Shown one piece after another: positions 15,734-24,762 of a stretch of DNA of 41,419 nucleotides (position 1 is the first letter of the stretch; every line of letters begins with the position of its first letter). A program made the translations under genes and the position numbers. This DNA is from Pseudolactococcus chungangensis CAU 28 = DSM 22330. Its GTDB lineage: Bacteria > Bacillota > Bacilli > Lactobacillales > Streptococcaceae. The DNA lies in NCBI RefSeq assembly GCF_002441885.1, contig NZ_JXJT01000018.1, forward strand, positions 1 through 41,419. Direction: 5' to 3'. The notes beneath the pieces were generated by a model. It saw only the letters and a program-made list of their open reading frames with translations, ran no database searches and had not been told where the DNA came from.

Positions 15734-16360
15734 ATGAAAATCGCAGTTATTGGTGCAACAGGTCAAGCTGGTAGCTTGATTACCGAAAAATTGGTCGCTG
15801 CGGGGGCAGATATCACAGCGCTCGTTAGAAATGCCAGTCGGTTAAAAGTCGATATCCCTGTTATCGAAAAGGATATTTTTGCCCTAACCCAAGCAGACCT
15901 TGCACCATTTGATGTCGTCATTGAGGCTTTCCGCGCGCCAGAAGGTCATGAAATTCAGCATTTGCAGGCTATGCAACACCTCATGGCATTGCTTGAGGAC
16001 AGTCAAACGCGTCTTATTGCGGTGGGTGGGACGAGCTCGCTCTATAGCGACGAGACCCGCACTAAACGTCTTATTGACCTTGTCGATGTGACAGCGTCTT
16101 TTTATCCTGTTGCTAAATATATGAGTGACGCAGCCCTTGAACTTAAAGCGAGTGACCTTAACTACACTTACTTCTCACCCGCTGCTTACTTTGACCCGGC
16201 TGGCCTTGAAACGAGGGCTTACAGCTTAGCCACCGACATTTTCACGGTTAATGCGTCTGGGGAAAGCTATATCTCGATGGCAGATTTCGCAAGTGCTATG
16301 CGTGATATCGTGCTTAATGGTACGCACCAAAGGGAACATATCAGTATCTATCAAAATTAG
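15734..16360 (+). CDS. NAD(P)-binding (NmrA-like) oxidoreductase family protein
   Basis: The 208-residue Rossmann-fold protein starts with MKIAVIGATGQAGSLI, the atypical SDR NAD(P)-binding motif GATGxxG. A basic residue cluster after the second strand (ALVRNASRL) suggests NADPH. It resembles NAD(P)H-binding proteins used as redox sensors or putative flavin/quinone reductases; there is no specific substrate. Start 15734 is preceded by AGAGGAG; the upstream in-frame ATG at 15692 lacks a ribosome site. A stub of 6 codons with its own ribosome site follows directly. Confidence 0.85.
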   Translation: MKIAVIGATGQAGSLITEKLVAAGADITALVRNASRLKVDIPVIEKDIFALTQADLAPFDVVIEAFRAPEGHEIQHLQAMQHLMALLEDSQTRLIAVGGTSSLYSDETRTKRLIDLVDVTASFYPVAKYMSDAALELKASDLNYTYFSPAAYFDPAGLETRAYSLATDIFTVNASGESYISMADFASAMRDIVLNGTHQREHISIYQN

Positions 16361-16371
16361 AGGAGAATGAG

Positions 16372-16392
16372 ATGAGTGAAAAAGTGATTTAA
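16372..16392 (+). pseudogene. Six-codon stub with good ribosome site
   Basis: AGGAGA (16361-16366) precedes ATG at 16372, which encodes MSEKVI and then stops. It looks like the first codons of a gene lost by deletion. A tiny leader peptide before pgk is an alternative, since the pgk extended -10 TGATATAAT (16415-16423) lies just downstream. Confidence 0.3.
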
Positions 16393-16470
16393 TGTGCCAC
16401 CTGTCTACTTTTTGTGATATAATGTACTATGTAGATTTATAGAATACAATTTAATGGAGGCAACAACCAA

Positions 16471-17667
16471 ATGGCTAAACTTACTGTAAAAGACGTTGAG
16501 TTGACAGGTAAAAAAGTTCTCGTACGTGTAGACTTTAATGTACCTTTGAAAGACGGCGTGATTACAAACGATAACCGTATCACAGCAGCGTTACCAACAA
16601 TCAATTATATCCTTGAACAAGGTGGACGCGCAATTCTTTTTTCTCACCTTGGTCGTGTAAAAGAAGAATCTGATAAAGCGGGTAAATCTCTTGCACCAGT
16701 TGCAAAAGCTTTGTCTGAAAAATTAGGTAAAGAAGTTGTCTTTACTGGCACAACGCGTGGTGCTGAACTTGAAGCCGCAATTGACGCGCTTAAAGACGGC
16801 GAAATCTTGCTTGTTGAAAACACACGTTTTGAAGATATCGACGGTAAAAAAGAATCTAAAAACGATCCTGAGCTTGGTAAATATTGGGCTAGCCTTGGCG
16901 ATGGCATCTTCGTCAATGACGCTTTCGGTACAGCTCACCGCGCACACGCTTCAAACGTAGGTATCTCTGCTAACGTTGATAAAGCAGTTGCTGGTTTCTT
17001 GCTTGAAAACGAAATTGCTTACATCCAAGAAGCAGTTGAAGCACCAGTTCGTCCGTTTGTTGCCATCCTTGGTGGTTCAAAAGTATCAGATAAAATCGGT
17101 GTTATCGAAAACCTTTTGTCAAAAGCTGACAAAGTTATCATCGGTGGTGGTATGACTTATACTTTCCTTAAAGCACAAGGCATCGAAATTGGCGATTCAC
17201 TTGTTGAAGCTGACAAATTGGATATCGCTAAAGAATTGCTTGCGAAAGCTGAGGGTAAATTGATCTTGCCAGTTGACTCAAAAGAAGCGAATGCTTTTGC
17301 TGGTTATACTGAAATCAAAGATACTGAAGGCGATGCGATCGACCCTGGTTTCCTTGGTCTTGACATCGGTCCTAAATCAATCGCGAAATTTGACGCTGAA
17401 TTGACAGGCGCTAAAACAGTTGTATGGAATGGACCAATGGGTGTCTTTGAAAATCCTGATTTCCAAGCTGGTACAATTGGCGTTATGGATTCAATCGTTA
17501 AACAACCAGGCGTTAAATCAATCATCGGTGGTGGTGACTCAGCAGCAGCAGCTATCAACCTTGGTTACGCTGAGAAATTCTCATGGATTTCAACTGGTGG
17601 CGGCGCTTCAATGGAACTCCTTGAAGGTAAAGTCTTGCCAGGTTTGGCTTCATTGACTGATAAATAA
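16471..17667 (+). CDS. pgk: Phosphoglycerate kinase
   Basis: The 398-residue glycolytic enzyme transfers phosphate from 1,3-bisphosphoglycerate to ADP. Seen are the N-terminal signature [20 protein letters not shown] (substrate-binding), the hinge, [15 protein letters not shown], and the nucleotide-binding GGGDSAAA near the C-terminus. Length is typical. Codon use is strongly biased (GGT, GAA, AAA), as expected of a highly expressed gene. The ATG follows TGGAGG. It is preceded by the extended -10 TGATATAAT and followed by a terminator. Confidence 0.98.
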   Translation: MAKLTVKDVELTGKKVLVRVDFNVPLKDGVITNDNRITAALPTINYILEQGGRAILFSHLGRVKEESDKAGKSLAPVAKALSEKLGKEVVFTGTTRGAELEAAIDALKDGEILLVENTRFEDIDGKKESKNDPELGKYWASLGDGIFVNDAFGTAHRAHASNVGISANVDKAVAGFLLENEIAYIQEAVEAPVRPFVAILGGSKVSDKIGVIENLLSKADKVIIGGGMTYTFLKAQGIEIGDSLVEADKLDIAKELLAKAEGKLILPVDSKEANAFAGYTEIKDTEGDAIDPGFLGLDIGPKSIAKFDAELTGAKTVVWNGPMGVFENPDFQAGTIGVMDSIVKQPGVKSIIGGGDSAAAAINLGYAEKFSWISTGGGASMELLEGKVLPGLASLTDK

Positions 17668-17709
17668 GCCAATTAATTGATTGGTGATAATAGAATTATC
17701 ATCATGATA

Positions 17710-17746
17710 AAAACGGAATTAGTTTGAGCTAATTCCGTTTTTTTAT
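17710..17746 (+). terminator. Terminator after pgk
   Basis: AAAACGGAATTAG (17710-17722) and CTAATTCCGTTTT (17729-17741) form a perfect 13-bp stem with a TTTGAG loop, followed by T. Confidence 0.85.
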
Positions 17747-17882
17747 ATTTTTGTAGTACTAGCGAGATGATAACGGTCTCGTTGGTTATTACTGTCAAAG
17801 CGACGGTGACAAAAGTCTAGAAAATAAAAAAAACTTGAAACTTGTATGTAAAGAACTTGGTTTCATGCAGTTTTCGTATTTT

Positions 17883-17927
17883 AGAGGTAGGGAAACTTGA
17901 TTCATGCTAGTTTCCCTACCTCTTTAT
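17883..17927. terminator. Strong hairpin between pgk and the minus-strand S-component gene
   Basis: AGAGGTAGGGAAACT (17883-17897) and AGTTTCCCTACCTCT (17909-17923) form a perfect 15-bp stem with an 11-nt loop. T-rich sequence follows on the plus strand only. It sits directly at the 3' end of the minus-strand operon, so it may serve both directions. A weaker, similar stretch (CTTGGTTTCATGCAGTTTT) precedes it near 17856. The remainder of the pgk/S-component gap shows no ORF. Confidence 0.6.
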
Positions 17928-17928
17928 T

Positions 17929-18477
17929 TTAATTATTAAAAATATCAAATTTGTAGACTCTATTGATCCCTCTCGCAATAAACATGGCAATATTGAAATC
18001 AATTAGTGAGTGAATAAAGCCACCAATGCCAAGAATGAGTAGAAGGGAAGCCAGATTTCGACCGTCTAGATGGCTGAAACCAGTTGTCAGAAGAATATAG
18101 ACGATTGCAACCTCTGCTAAGGTGTGGATTAGAGCAATAACGACATTGAAAATTTGGAATTTAATACCGTGCGTATAGTCGCGATGTTTCCAAAGGAAAA
18201 GAGAACCAACGAGTGCGAAAATAACGTGCGTTGCAGCGCGAAATGTAATTTCAATTGGTAAACCAGAAATCAAGAAACCAATCGTTGAGCCGAGTGCGAC
18301 GATGACCGCAACAGCAGGCGAAATTAACATACCGATCATAATCGGGACATGACTAGCAAGCGTGAAGCTAGCTGGGGGAATCACGATTTTGGGCATGACT
18401 TGCGGAATGAGAATTGCAAGTGCTGTCAAAAGTGCAGCAGTTGTAAGTATTGATAAGTGTTTGCGTGTCTGATTCAT
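17929..18477 (-). CDS. ECF-transporter substrate-binding (S) component, possibly niacin type
   Basis: The 182-residue integral membrane protein has five or six spans. A hydrophobic N-terminus carries ALLTALAILIPQVMP, then PASFTLASHVPIMIGMLISP, a segment I associate with NiaX-like S components. It contains the small-residue-rich helix AALLTALAI used to dock on EcfT. It would capture a vitamin and rely on the shared EcfA1-A2-T module, which is encoded elsewhere in this window (36734-39193). The start is 4 nt after luxS on the same strand, so the two are co-transcribed. Niacin as the ligand is a memory-based guess. Confidence 0.65.
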   Translation of the reverse strand: MNQTRKHLSILTTAALLTALAILIPQVMPKIVIPPASFTLASHVPIMIGMLISPAVAVIVALGSTIGFLISGLPIEITFRAATHVIFALVGSLFLWKHRDYTHGIKFQIFNVVIALIHTLAEVAIVYILLTTGFSHLDGRNLASLLLILGIGGFIHSLIDFNIAMFIARGINRVYKFDIFNN

Positions 18478-18481
18478 GAGA

Positions 18482-18955
18482 TTAGATTACCTTTCTGATA
18501 AATGGATCGCTAGAGATACCACGTTCAAGAATGAGTGCTGACCACTCCTTAGCAGTCCAAAGTGAATGGTCACGGTAATTACCGCAGGACTCAATCGTTG
18601 TGCCAGGAACATCTGACCATTCAATGGTATTAACAATGGCCTCTAAAGACGCTTTAATGACCTTAGCAATCTCTTCTGACGAATGTTCTCCCCACATGAT
18701 CATATGGAAACCAGTACGACAGCCAAATGGTGAGAAGTCAATCATGCCATCAATGCGATCTCGAATAAGACTCGCCATCAGATGTTCAATGGTATGTAAG
18801 CCAGCGGTTGGGATCTCTTGCTCATTAGGTTGTACCAAACGAACATCAAAGTTAGTGATAACATCCCCTTTAGGGCCAGTTTCAGCCCCAATTAAGCGGA
18901 CATAGGGTGCAAGGACTTTTGTATGGTCGAGTTGGAATGATTCGACGTCTGCCAT
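18482..18955 (-). CDS. luxS: S-ribosylhomocysteine lyase LuxS
   Basis: The 157-residue metalloenzyme converts S-ribosylhomocysteine to homocysteine and the AI-2 precursor DPD in the activated methyl cycle. The metal-binding HTIEHLMA motif (HxxEH) and the catalytic-cysteine region FGCRTGFHM are present; the third metal ligand lies in SCGNYRDHS. Length is normal. The start follows AAGGAGAAT on the minus strand. It is first in a two-gene operon with an ECF S component, a pairing without an obvious metabolic link. Confidence 0.97.
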   Translation of the reverse strand: MADVESFQLDHTKVLAPYVRLIGAETGPKGDVITNFDVRLVQPNEQEIPTAGLHTIEHLMASLIRDRIDGMIDFSPFGCRTGFHMIMWGEHSSEEIAKVIKASLEAIVNTIEWSDVPGTTIESCGNYRDHSLWTAKEWSALILERGISSDPFIRKVI

Positions 18956-19018
18956 AGATTGATTCTCCTTTTTTATGTTGGCTCTCCAGCCAAGTGTGGT
19001 TGTTTTGATATAGGGTTA

Positions 19019-19047
19019 ATTATACTGTAATGTGAATGTTTTGACAA
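19019..19047 (-). promoter_or_regulatory. luxS promoter
   Basis: On the minus strand TTGTCA (19047-19042), a 17-nt spacer and TATAAT (19024-19019) form a near-consensus promoter with a leader of about 55 nt. Confidence 0.7.
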
Positions 19048-19080
19048 GAAGAACGGCGTAGAAAATACCATTTCAAATCA

Positions 19081-19109
19081 TTGCAGAAAAAAGCTATCTA
19101 TATTATAAT
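19081..19109 (+). promoter_or_regulatory. Aldo/keto reductase promoter
   Basis: TTGCAG (19081-19086), 17 nt and TATAAT (19104-19109) form a plausible sigma-A promoter, divergent from luxS. Confidence 0.6.
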
Positions 19110-19199
19110 GAAAGCGTAAATTGTTCAGCCTTCATCTGAGTTAATCAACGTATTGTGCACACGAACTTGAGCTTAGGCTCATATCTATAGGAGGAACGT

Positions 19200-20054
19200 A
19201 TGACTTTAACAGATACTTACACACTCAACAACGGCGAAAAAATTCCAGTTGTTGGTTTCGGAACTTGGCAAACACCTGACGGCGATGTCGCTGAAAAATC
19301 AGTCATTGCAGCCCTTAAAGCAGGCTACCGTCATATTGACACAGCAGCTGTTTATAAAAACGAAGCCTCAGTAGGTCGTGGCATTGCAAATTCAGGAGTC
19401 GCACGTGAAGACATCTATGTGACAACAAAAGTTTGGAATGATAAAACGACTTATGACGAAACCTTGGTAGCCATTGATGAAAGCCTTGCTAAGCTTGGTT
19501 TGGACTATGTTGATTTATTCTTAATCCATTGGCCAAATCCTGCACCAATCCGAGAAACAATTGGCTATGAAAAAAGAAACGCAGACGTTTGGCGTGCCTT
19601 GGAAGCCGGCGTTGCAGCAGGTAAAATCAAATCTATCGGTGTCTCAAATTTCCGACCACACCATATTGATGCACTTCTGAAAACAGCAAAAATCGCACCA
19701 GTCGTCAATCAACTTTACGTGAACCCAAGTGACCAACAAGAAGAAGTTGTCGCTTACAACAAAGCGCACAACATCTTGACACAGGCCTACTCACCACTCG
19801 GAACAGGCGAAGTACTGACAGTACCAGCCTTGGTCGAAATCGCTGAAAAACATGGTAAATCACCAGCGCAAGTCGCGCTGAAATGGTCACTACAAAAAGG
19901 TTATCTACCCTTACCAAAATCAGTGACACCAACCCGTATCATTGAGAATGGTGAATTGTTTGATTTTGAATTATCGGTTGAAGATATCGCAACGATTGAT
20001 ACCCTCCACGGTGCCACACGCATGACGAGTGACCCGGATCAAACGAACTTCTAA
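19200..20054 (+). CDS. Aldo/keto reductase (2,5-diketo-gluconate reductase type)
   Basis: The 284-residue TIM-barrel oxidoreductase uses NADPH. The catalytic tetrad is visible: Asp in GYRHIDTAAVY with Tyr at its end, Lys in VTTKVWN and His in FLIHWPNP. SIGVSNF and LPKSVTPTRIIEN are the family signature and cofactor-phosphate site. Substrates are probably small aldehydes or ketones such as methylglyoxal. The ATG follows TAGGAGGAA. Length is typical and the gene is monocistronic. Confidence 0.95.
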   Translation: MTLTDTYTLNNGEKIPVVGFGTWQTPDGDVAEKSVIAALKAGYRHIDTAAVYKNEASVGRGIANSGVAREDIYVTTKVWNDKTTYDETLVAIDESLAKLGLDYVDLFLIHWPNPAPIRETIGYEKRNADVWRALEAGVAAGKIKSIGVSNFRPHHIDALLKTAKIAPVVNQLYVNPSDQQEEVVAYNKAHNILTQAYSPLGTGEVLTVPALVEIAEKHGKSPAQVALKWSLQKGYLPLPKSVTPTRIIENGELFDFELSVEDIATIDTLHGATRMTSDPDQTNF

Positions 20055-20134
20055 AATGAGAGCGTTGTAAGACTCTTAATCGTGTAAATGCGGTTAAGCG
20101 TCTTTTATTATCAAACAACACAAAGTTTTAAAAC

Positions 20135-20162
20135 TTGAAAATCTATCATAATTTGTTATAAT
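20135..20162 (+). promoter_or_regulatory. Promoter of the riboswitch/P-type ATPase transcript
   Basis: TTGAAA (20135-20140), a 16-nt spacer and the extended -10 TGTTATAAT (20154-20162) precede the aptamer by about ten bases. Confidence 0.65.
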
Positions 20163-20170
20163 AAAATAGA

Positions 20171-20285
20171 ACTCAAGGGAGTAGCAAGCAGTTTTCTGCG
20201 CAACTATCGTCATTACGGTCGTGTTTTCGGCTCGGTAGTTGCTTAATATGCGAGACTTGTAGCTGTAGCTACAGGTCTCTTTTTT
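20171..20285 (+). ncRNA. yybP-ykoY (Mn2+) riboswitch with terminator platform
   Basis: The leader has AAGGGAGTAGC (the conserved L1 motif), then a long stem GCAACTATCG/CGGTAGTTGC, then TTAATATGCGAG matching the second conserved loop. Directly overlapping is a terminator: GAGACTTGTAGC (20252-20263), loop TGTA and GCTACAGGTCTC (20268-20279) plus T6. The 3' aptamer strand is shared with the terminator, so Mn2+ binding should prevent termination and turn the gene on. The L. lactis yoaB riboswitch is a structurally characterised member of the class. Confidence 0.88.
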
Positions 20286-20390
20286 ATCTGCTGTGATAGC
20301 TTTGCTTACCAGCTAGTCATCTTGAGACCCGAGTTATTGTTAATAATCAGTTAAGCTGAATGATTGATTAAATTTAGTAAGGAGACTACA

Positions 20391-23051
20391 TTGTCAGAAA
20401 AAAAATTCTACACGCAATCCCCAGACGAGGTGTTGACAGAGTTGGCAACGACCAAAAAAGGGTTGACGTCAACTGAAGCCCAAGAACGTCTTGCCAAATA
20501 TGGTAAGAATGAATTGGATGCTGGCGAGAAAAAAACATTACTCGCTAAATTTTTAGAACAATTTAAAGATTTGATGATTATCATCTTGATCATCGCAGCG
20601 ATTTTGTCTGTGGTGACAAGTGGTGGTGAAGACATCAGTGACGCCATTATCATCATGGCGGTTGTGATTATCAATGCTGTTTTTGGTGTTTACCAAGAAG
20701 GTAAGGCTGAGGCAGCCATTGATGCTTTAAAATCAATGTCAACACCATCAGCACGTGTCCGTCGTGATGGTCACGTTGAAGAGATTTCATCAGACTTGCT
20801 TGTACCAGGTGATGTCGTATCACTTGAAGCAGGTGACGTTGTGCCAGCAGACATGCGTTTGCTTGAAGTCAATTCCCTTAAAATTGAAGAGGCAGCCTTA
20901 ACAGGTGAATCTGTACCAGTCGAAAAAGATTTGGCTGTTGCCGTTGCTGCGGATGCCGGTATTGGTGACCGTGTCAATATGGCCTACCAAAATTCAAATG
21001 TGACTTACGGTCGTGGTTTGGGTGTTATCGTCGCAACAGGGATGACAACAGAAGTCGGAAAAATCGCCTCAATGCTCCAAAATGCTGAGGAAACAGATAC
21101 ACCACTCAAACAAAATCTCAACAATTTGTCGAAAATCTTGACTTATGCGATTCTCTTGATTGCAGCAGTGACATTTGTGGTCGGCGTTTTCGTTCAAGGA
21201 CATGCGCCGCTTGAAGAAGTGATGACGGCAGTAGCCCTTGCCGTGGCAGCCATTCCAGAAGGCTTGCCAGCCATCGTGACGATTGTCCTTGCCCTTGGGA
21301 CACAAGTGCTGTCTAAGAAAAATGCCATCGTCCGCAAATTACCAGCGGTTGAAACGCTTGGTTCAACTGAAATTATCGCCTCTGATAAAACTGGGACATT
21401 AACCATGAACCAGATGACAGTCGAAAAGGTTTACACAAATGGTCAATTACAGGATGCGACTGATGAGATTTCGTTCGATGACATGACCCTGCGCATCATG
21501 AACTTTGCTAATGATACCAAGATGTCACGTGATGGTAAACTGGTTGGTGATCCAACGGAAACAGCCCTCGTCCAATATGGGATTGATCATAACTATGACT
21601 TGCGTCAGGTGCTCAAAGCTGAGCCACGTGTGGCAGAATTACCGTTTGACTCTGATCGTAAACTTATGAGTACCGTCCACAAAATCACGGATGAAGAGTT
21701 TCTCGTTGCTGTCAAAGGGGCACCAGACCAGCTCCTCAAACGCATTAGCAAAAAAGTTGTTGATGATCAAGTCGTAGCCATGACGCAGACTGACCGTGAT
21801 GAAATTCTAGCGCTTAATAAATCACTTGCAAAACAAGCCCTTCGGGTCTTGATGATGGCTTATAAATATGAGTCTGCCGTACCTGAGCTTGAAAGCGAAA
21901 ACCTTGAAAATGATTTGATTTTCGCTGGTTTGATTGGGATGATTGACCCAGAGCGTAAAGAAGCCGCTGAAGCGGTGCGTGTTGCTAAAGAGGCGGGTAT
22001 TCGCCCAATCATGATTACGGGTGACCACCAAGATACAGCTGAAGCGATTGCCAAACGCCTGGGCATTATTGATGAAGGCGACACGGAAGACCATGTCTTT
22101 ACAGGCGCTGAGCTCAACGAACTGTCTGATGAAGATTTCCAAAAAGTGGTTACCCAGTATAGCGTCTATGCGCGCGTGTCGCCTGAGCATAAAGTGCGTA
22201 TCGTTAAAGCATGGCAGAACGAAGGTAAAGTCGTTGCTATGACTGGCGATGGTGTCAACGATGCACCCGCACTTAAAACGGCGGATATCGGAATCGGTAT
22301 GGGGATCACCGGAACAGAAGTGTCTAAGGGTGCCTCTGATATGGTCCTTGCCGATGATAACTTCGCAACGATTATCGTTGCCGTTGAAGAAGGACGTAAA
22401 GTCTTCTCAAATATCCAAAAAACGATTCAGTACTTGCTTTCTGCCAATACTGCCGAAGTCTTGACGATTTTCCTTGCGACCTTGTTTGGTTGGGATGTCT
22501 TGCAGCCAGTTCACTTGCTCTGGATTAACCTGGTAACAGATACTTTCCCAGCGATTGCGCTCGGTGTTGAGCCAACTGAGCCAGGTATCATGACCCACAA
22601 ACCGCGCGGTCGTAAAGCTAGTTTCTTCTCAGGTGGTGTCTTGTTTGCGACGATCTATCAAGGGCTCTTGCAAGCCACACTTGTGCTGGGCGTTTATGGT
22701 GCAGCCATCACATGGCCAGTCCACACGGGTCATGAAATGCACGCGGATGCCTTGACAATGGCCTTTGCGACACTGGGCTTGATTCAACTGTTCCATGCCT
22801 TTAATGCCAAATCGGTCTACCAATCTATCTTGACAGTCGGACCATTCCGCAGCAGGACCTTCAACTGGTCAATCTTAGTTTCCTTTATCTTACTCGGTGT
22901 CACAATCGTCGTGCCAGGATTTAATAAAATCTTCCACGTGACACACTTAGATGCCTACCAATGGGCCATGGTTCTCGTCGGCTCATTTGCCATGATTATC
23001 ATCGTTGAGATTGTTAAAGCCATCCAACGTGCTATGGGCTTAGATAAATAA
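20391..23051 (+). CDS. Cation-exporting P-type ATPase (YoaB/Mn2+-Ca2+ type)
   Basis: The 886-residue P2A ATPase has TGES (actuator), PEGLPA in TM4, the phosphorylated aspartate in DKTGTLTMN, a KGAPD nucleotide-binding site and TGDGVNDAPALK. Ion-site residues in SANTAEVL (TM5) and NLVTDTFPA (TM6) resemble SERCA-type pumps. The riboswitch upstream indicates Mn2+ export (detoxification), as reported for L. lactis YoaB and streptococcal MgtA. The start is TTG at 20391 after AAGGAGA (MSEKKFYTQ); an upstream in-frame extension has no ribosome site. A terminator follows. Confidence 0.93.
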   Translation: MSEKKFYTQSPDEVLTELATTKKGLTSTEAQERLAKYGKNELDAGEKKTLLAKFLEQFKDLMIIILIIAAILSVVTSGGEDISDAIIIMAVVIINAVFGVYQEGKAEAAIDALKSMSTPSARVRRDGHVEEISSDLLVPGDVVSLEAGDVVPADMRLLEVNSLKIEEAALTGESVPVEKDLAVAVAADAGIGDRVNMAYQNSNVTYGRGLGVIVATGMTTEVGKIASMLQNAEETDTPLKQNLNNLSKILTYAILLIAAVTFVVGVFVQGHAPLEEVMTAVALAVAAIPEGLPAIVTIVLALGTQVLSKKNAIVRKLPAVETLGSTEIIASDKTGTLTMNQMTVEKVYTNGQLQDATDEISFDDMTLRIMNFANDTKMSRDGKLVGDPTETALVQYGIDHNYDLRQVLKAEPRVAELPFDSDRKLMSTVHKITDEEFLVAVKGAPDQLLKRISKKVVDDQVVAMTQTDRDEILALNKSLAKQALRVLMMAYKYESAVPELESENLENDLIFAGLIGMIDPERKEAAEAVRVAKEAGIRPIMITGDHQDTAEAIAKRLGIIDEGDTEDHVFTGAELNELSDEDFQKVVTQYSVYARVSPEHKVRIVKAWQNEGKVVAMTGDGVNDAPALKTADIGIGMGITGTEVSKGASDMVLADDNFATIIVAVEEGRKVFSNIQKTIQYLLSANTAEVLTIFLATLFGWDVLQPVHLLWINLVTDTFPAIALGVEPTEPGIMTHKPRGRKASFFSGGVLFATIYQGLLQATLVLGVYGAAITWPVHTGHEMHADALTMAFATLGLIQLFHAFNAKSVYQSILTVGPFRSRTFNWSILVSFILLGVTIVVPGFNKIFHVTHLDAYQWAMVLVGSFAMIIIVEIVKAIQRAMGLDK

Positions 23052-23062
23052 ACCGGATAAAC

Positions 23063-23105
23063 AAAAATCCTTTGTCTCTTTAAAAGTAGACAAAGGATTT
23101 TTTGT
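23063..23105 (+). terminator. Terminator after the P-type ATPase
   Basis: AAAAATCCTTTGTCT (23063-23077) and AGACAAAGGATTTTT (23088-23102) form a perfect 15-bp stem followed by TTG. Confidence 0.85.
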
Positions 23106-23161
23106 CAATTTAATTACATTTCTAGTAAGATGGAAGAAGAGTAAAAATAAATCATATTTTT

Positions 23162-23187
23162 TGTAACCAAACTAAGTTTAATTCGTT
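23162..23187 (+). promoter_or_regulatory. Probable ECF-sigma-dependent promoter (autoregulation)
   Basis: TGTAAC (23162-23167), a 16-nt spacer and CGTT (23184-23187) match the ECF-type promoter pattern (TGAAAC-N16-CGTC) and lie just upstream of the ECF sigma gene. No good sigma-A promoter is apparent in the 230-bp gap. Self-activation is inferred. Confidence 0.55.
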
Positions 23188-23282
23188 ATATAAGTGAAGT
23201 AGGACTTTGAGCGTTTGGATGTGCGTAAGCGTCGGTTAAATGTCAAGATTTCACGTAGAGAATTGTAGAAAGGAGGTCGCAG

Positions 23283-23774
23283 GTGAATATTAGCCCCTAT
23301 GAGCAAATTTTGATGACTTGCGCATCTGAAATTCAGCGCTACTTAATCAAAACCGGAGCGAATCCAGCAGATGCGCAAGACATCGTTCAGGACGTCTTCA
23401 TTAAGCTGATACAGGCTGATATTGTACTTGCCACCGATAAACTACGCCCTTGGTTCTATCGCGTGGCGCTGAGCCGGTTTTATGACCTTTATCGACGCGA
23501 AAAGCGTTATCGAGCACTTTTATCCGAACGATTTTATCTGATTTATGGTAATGTCGTTAACTTAGATAACGACAGAAGTTGGCAGCTAGAGCAGGCTTTG
23601 AAGACGCTGACAGATTATCAGTTAGGTCTTGTGACCTTGTATTATGAAGATGATAAGTCTGTCAAAGACATCTCAGAGATTTATCAAATTTCTGAGGCCA
23701 AGGTCAAGACAGACTTGTATCGCCTGAGACACAAACTTAAACAAGAAATGGAGCAAAATAATGAAGATGAATGA
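23283..23774 (+). CDS. ECF-type RNA polymerase sigma factor (group 4)
   Basis: This 163-residue sigma factor has region 2 (residues about 10-75; DAQDIVQDVFIKLIQ and RPWFYRVALSRFYDLYRREKR) and region 4 (about 100-160; LVTLYYEDDKSVKDISEIYQISEAKVKTDLYRLRHKLKQ). It lacks regions 1 and 3, as ECF sigmas do. It resembles SigM/SigX-like envelope-stress sigmas, which are uncommon in lactococci. The start is GTG at 23283 after AAAGGAGG. It overlaps the anti-sigma gene by 14 nt, and a candidate self-recognised promoter lies 100 nt upstream. Confidence 0.9.
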   Translation: MNISPYEQILMTCASEIQRYLIKTGANPADAQDIVQDVFIKLIQADIVLATDKLRPWFYRVALSRFYDLYRREKRYRALLSERFYLIYGNVVNLDNDRSWQLEQALKTLTDYQLGLVTLYYEDDKSVKDISEIYQISEAKVKTDLYRLRHKLKQEMEQNNEDE

Positions 23775-24762
23775 AGACTTTGATAAGATTATCAAAAAAG
23801 AAAAAAGAAAAAAAATCGTTAAAACATTCGCAATTTCAGTTGTAACAACGCTTGCTTTACTGTTCATAGGCTATACCGTGAGTAATAGAGGCATGGCCTT
23901 GCAATACGAAAAAGCAAAGGAAATGGCCAATATCACAGATATGATTGAATCTCCTAACTTGATTTCGAGATCCCAATATTTGAGCAAAACTGGCTGGGTG
24001 ACTTCTCAACTGAAAAGTGATCGTTTTAAAAACATTGACGGTTACCTAGTTGCAGCGGCACCACTCGAAATCAATTTTAGCCTGTTTGGAGTTGGCTATG
24101 CCAGTGATCAAAACTCACCATTAACAGTTCCGATTACAAAAACAAAAGATATCGGTGCCTTTAGCCGAGAAAATGGCGAAAAACTGCCATTGTTTTTCGA
24201 TCCCAAACACAAGCAAAGCGAAACTGAGCAAGAAGTTAAGACGACACACGAGGCAAGGACTTTATCCGGACTGAAAAATCATGTCGCAGAAGTTGCCATT
24301 TCATTTAAGGAGCCGATGACTTATGCTGAAATTCAGGCTAAACTTCCTGATAATTTACTGATTAACTGGTACTGGCTAGGCATGGCGAGTGACCAACTAT
24401 CAGTCACGGATACCATTGGTAAAGTCATTGGGATTAATGCAGATGAAACTGGTAAATTGAAAGATGAGTCATTGGAGACATCCTCTTCAAGTAGCTGGTC
24501 ATCTGCCAACTATCCATCTTTTGTGACTGCCGTAAAAACAGCAGCTGAAAAACGCGGCTATAATGTTGCGGGCATTGATATCTATAAAGATGCCCTAAAA
24601 CAGGTCGAAAAATATCCAACTTTAAAGACGGCTAAGTTTGCAGGTATTATTGTCAGTGGTCGAACTGAAAATCTAGCCATCTTAGATGATGAACCCTACA
24701 TCTTTGCGACCAATGTCGGCCTTCAAGCTGAAATTCTACCCTATATTGAACCGATGAAATAA
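23761..24762 (+). CDS. Membrane-bound anti-sigma factor (sigma regulator N/C domains)
   Basis: The 333-residue protein has a short basic cytoplasmic N-terminus (residues 1-21, which would hold the sigma factor) and one membrane span (about 22-41). A large extracellular domain follows, containing LDNH-free repeats but with the VAEVAISFKEPMTYAEIQAKLP segment typical of the sigma-factor-regulator C-terminal domain. Translational coupling with the ECF sigma gene supports the assignment. Release of sigma in response to envelope stress is the usual logic. The ATG at 23761 follows ATGGAGCAA; ATG 23767 is an alternative. Confidence 0.8.
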   Translation: MKMNEDFDKIIKKEKRKKIVKTFAISVVTTLALLFIGYTVSNRGMALQYEKAKEMANITDMIESPNLISRSQYLSKTGWVTSQLKSDRFKNIDGYLVAAAPLEINFSLFGVGYASDQNSPLTVPITKTKDIGAFSRENGEKLPLFFDPKHKQSETEQEVKTTHEARTLSGLKNHVAEVAISFKEPMTYAEIQAKLPDNLLINWYWLGMASDQLSVTDTIGKVIGINADETGKLKDESLETSSSSSWSSANYPSFVTAVKTAAEKRGYNVAGIDIYKDALKQVEKYPTLKTAKFAGIIVSGRTENLAILDDEPYIFATNVGLQAEILPYIEPMK

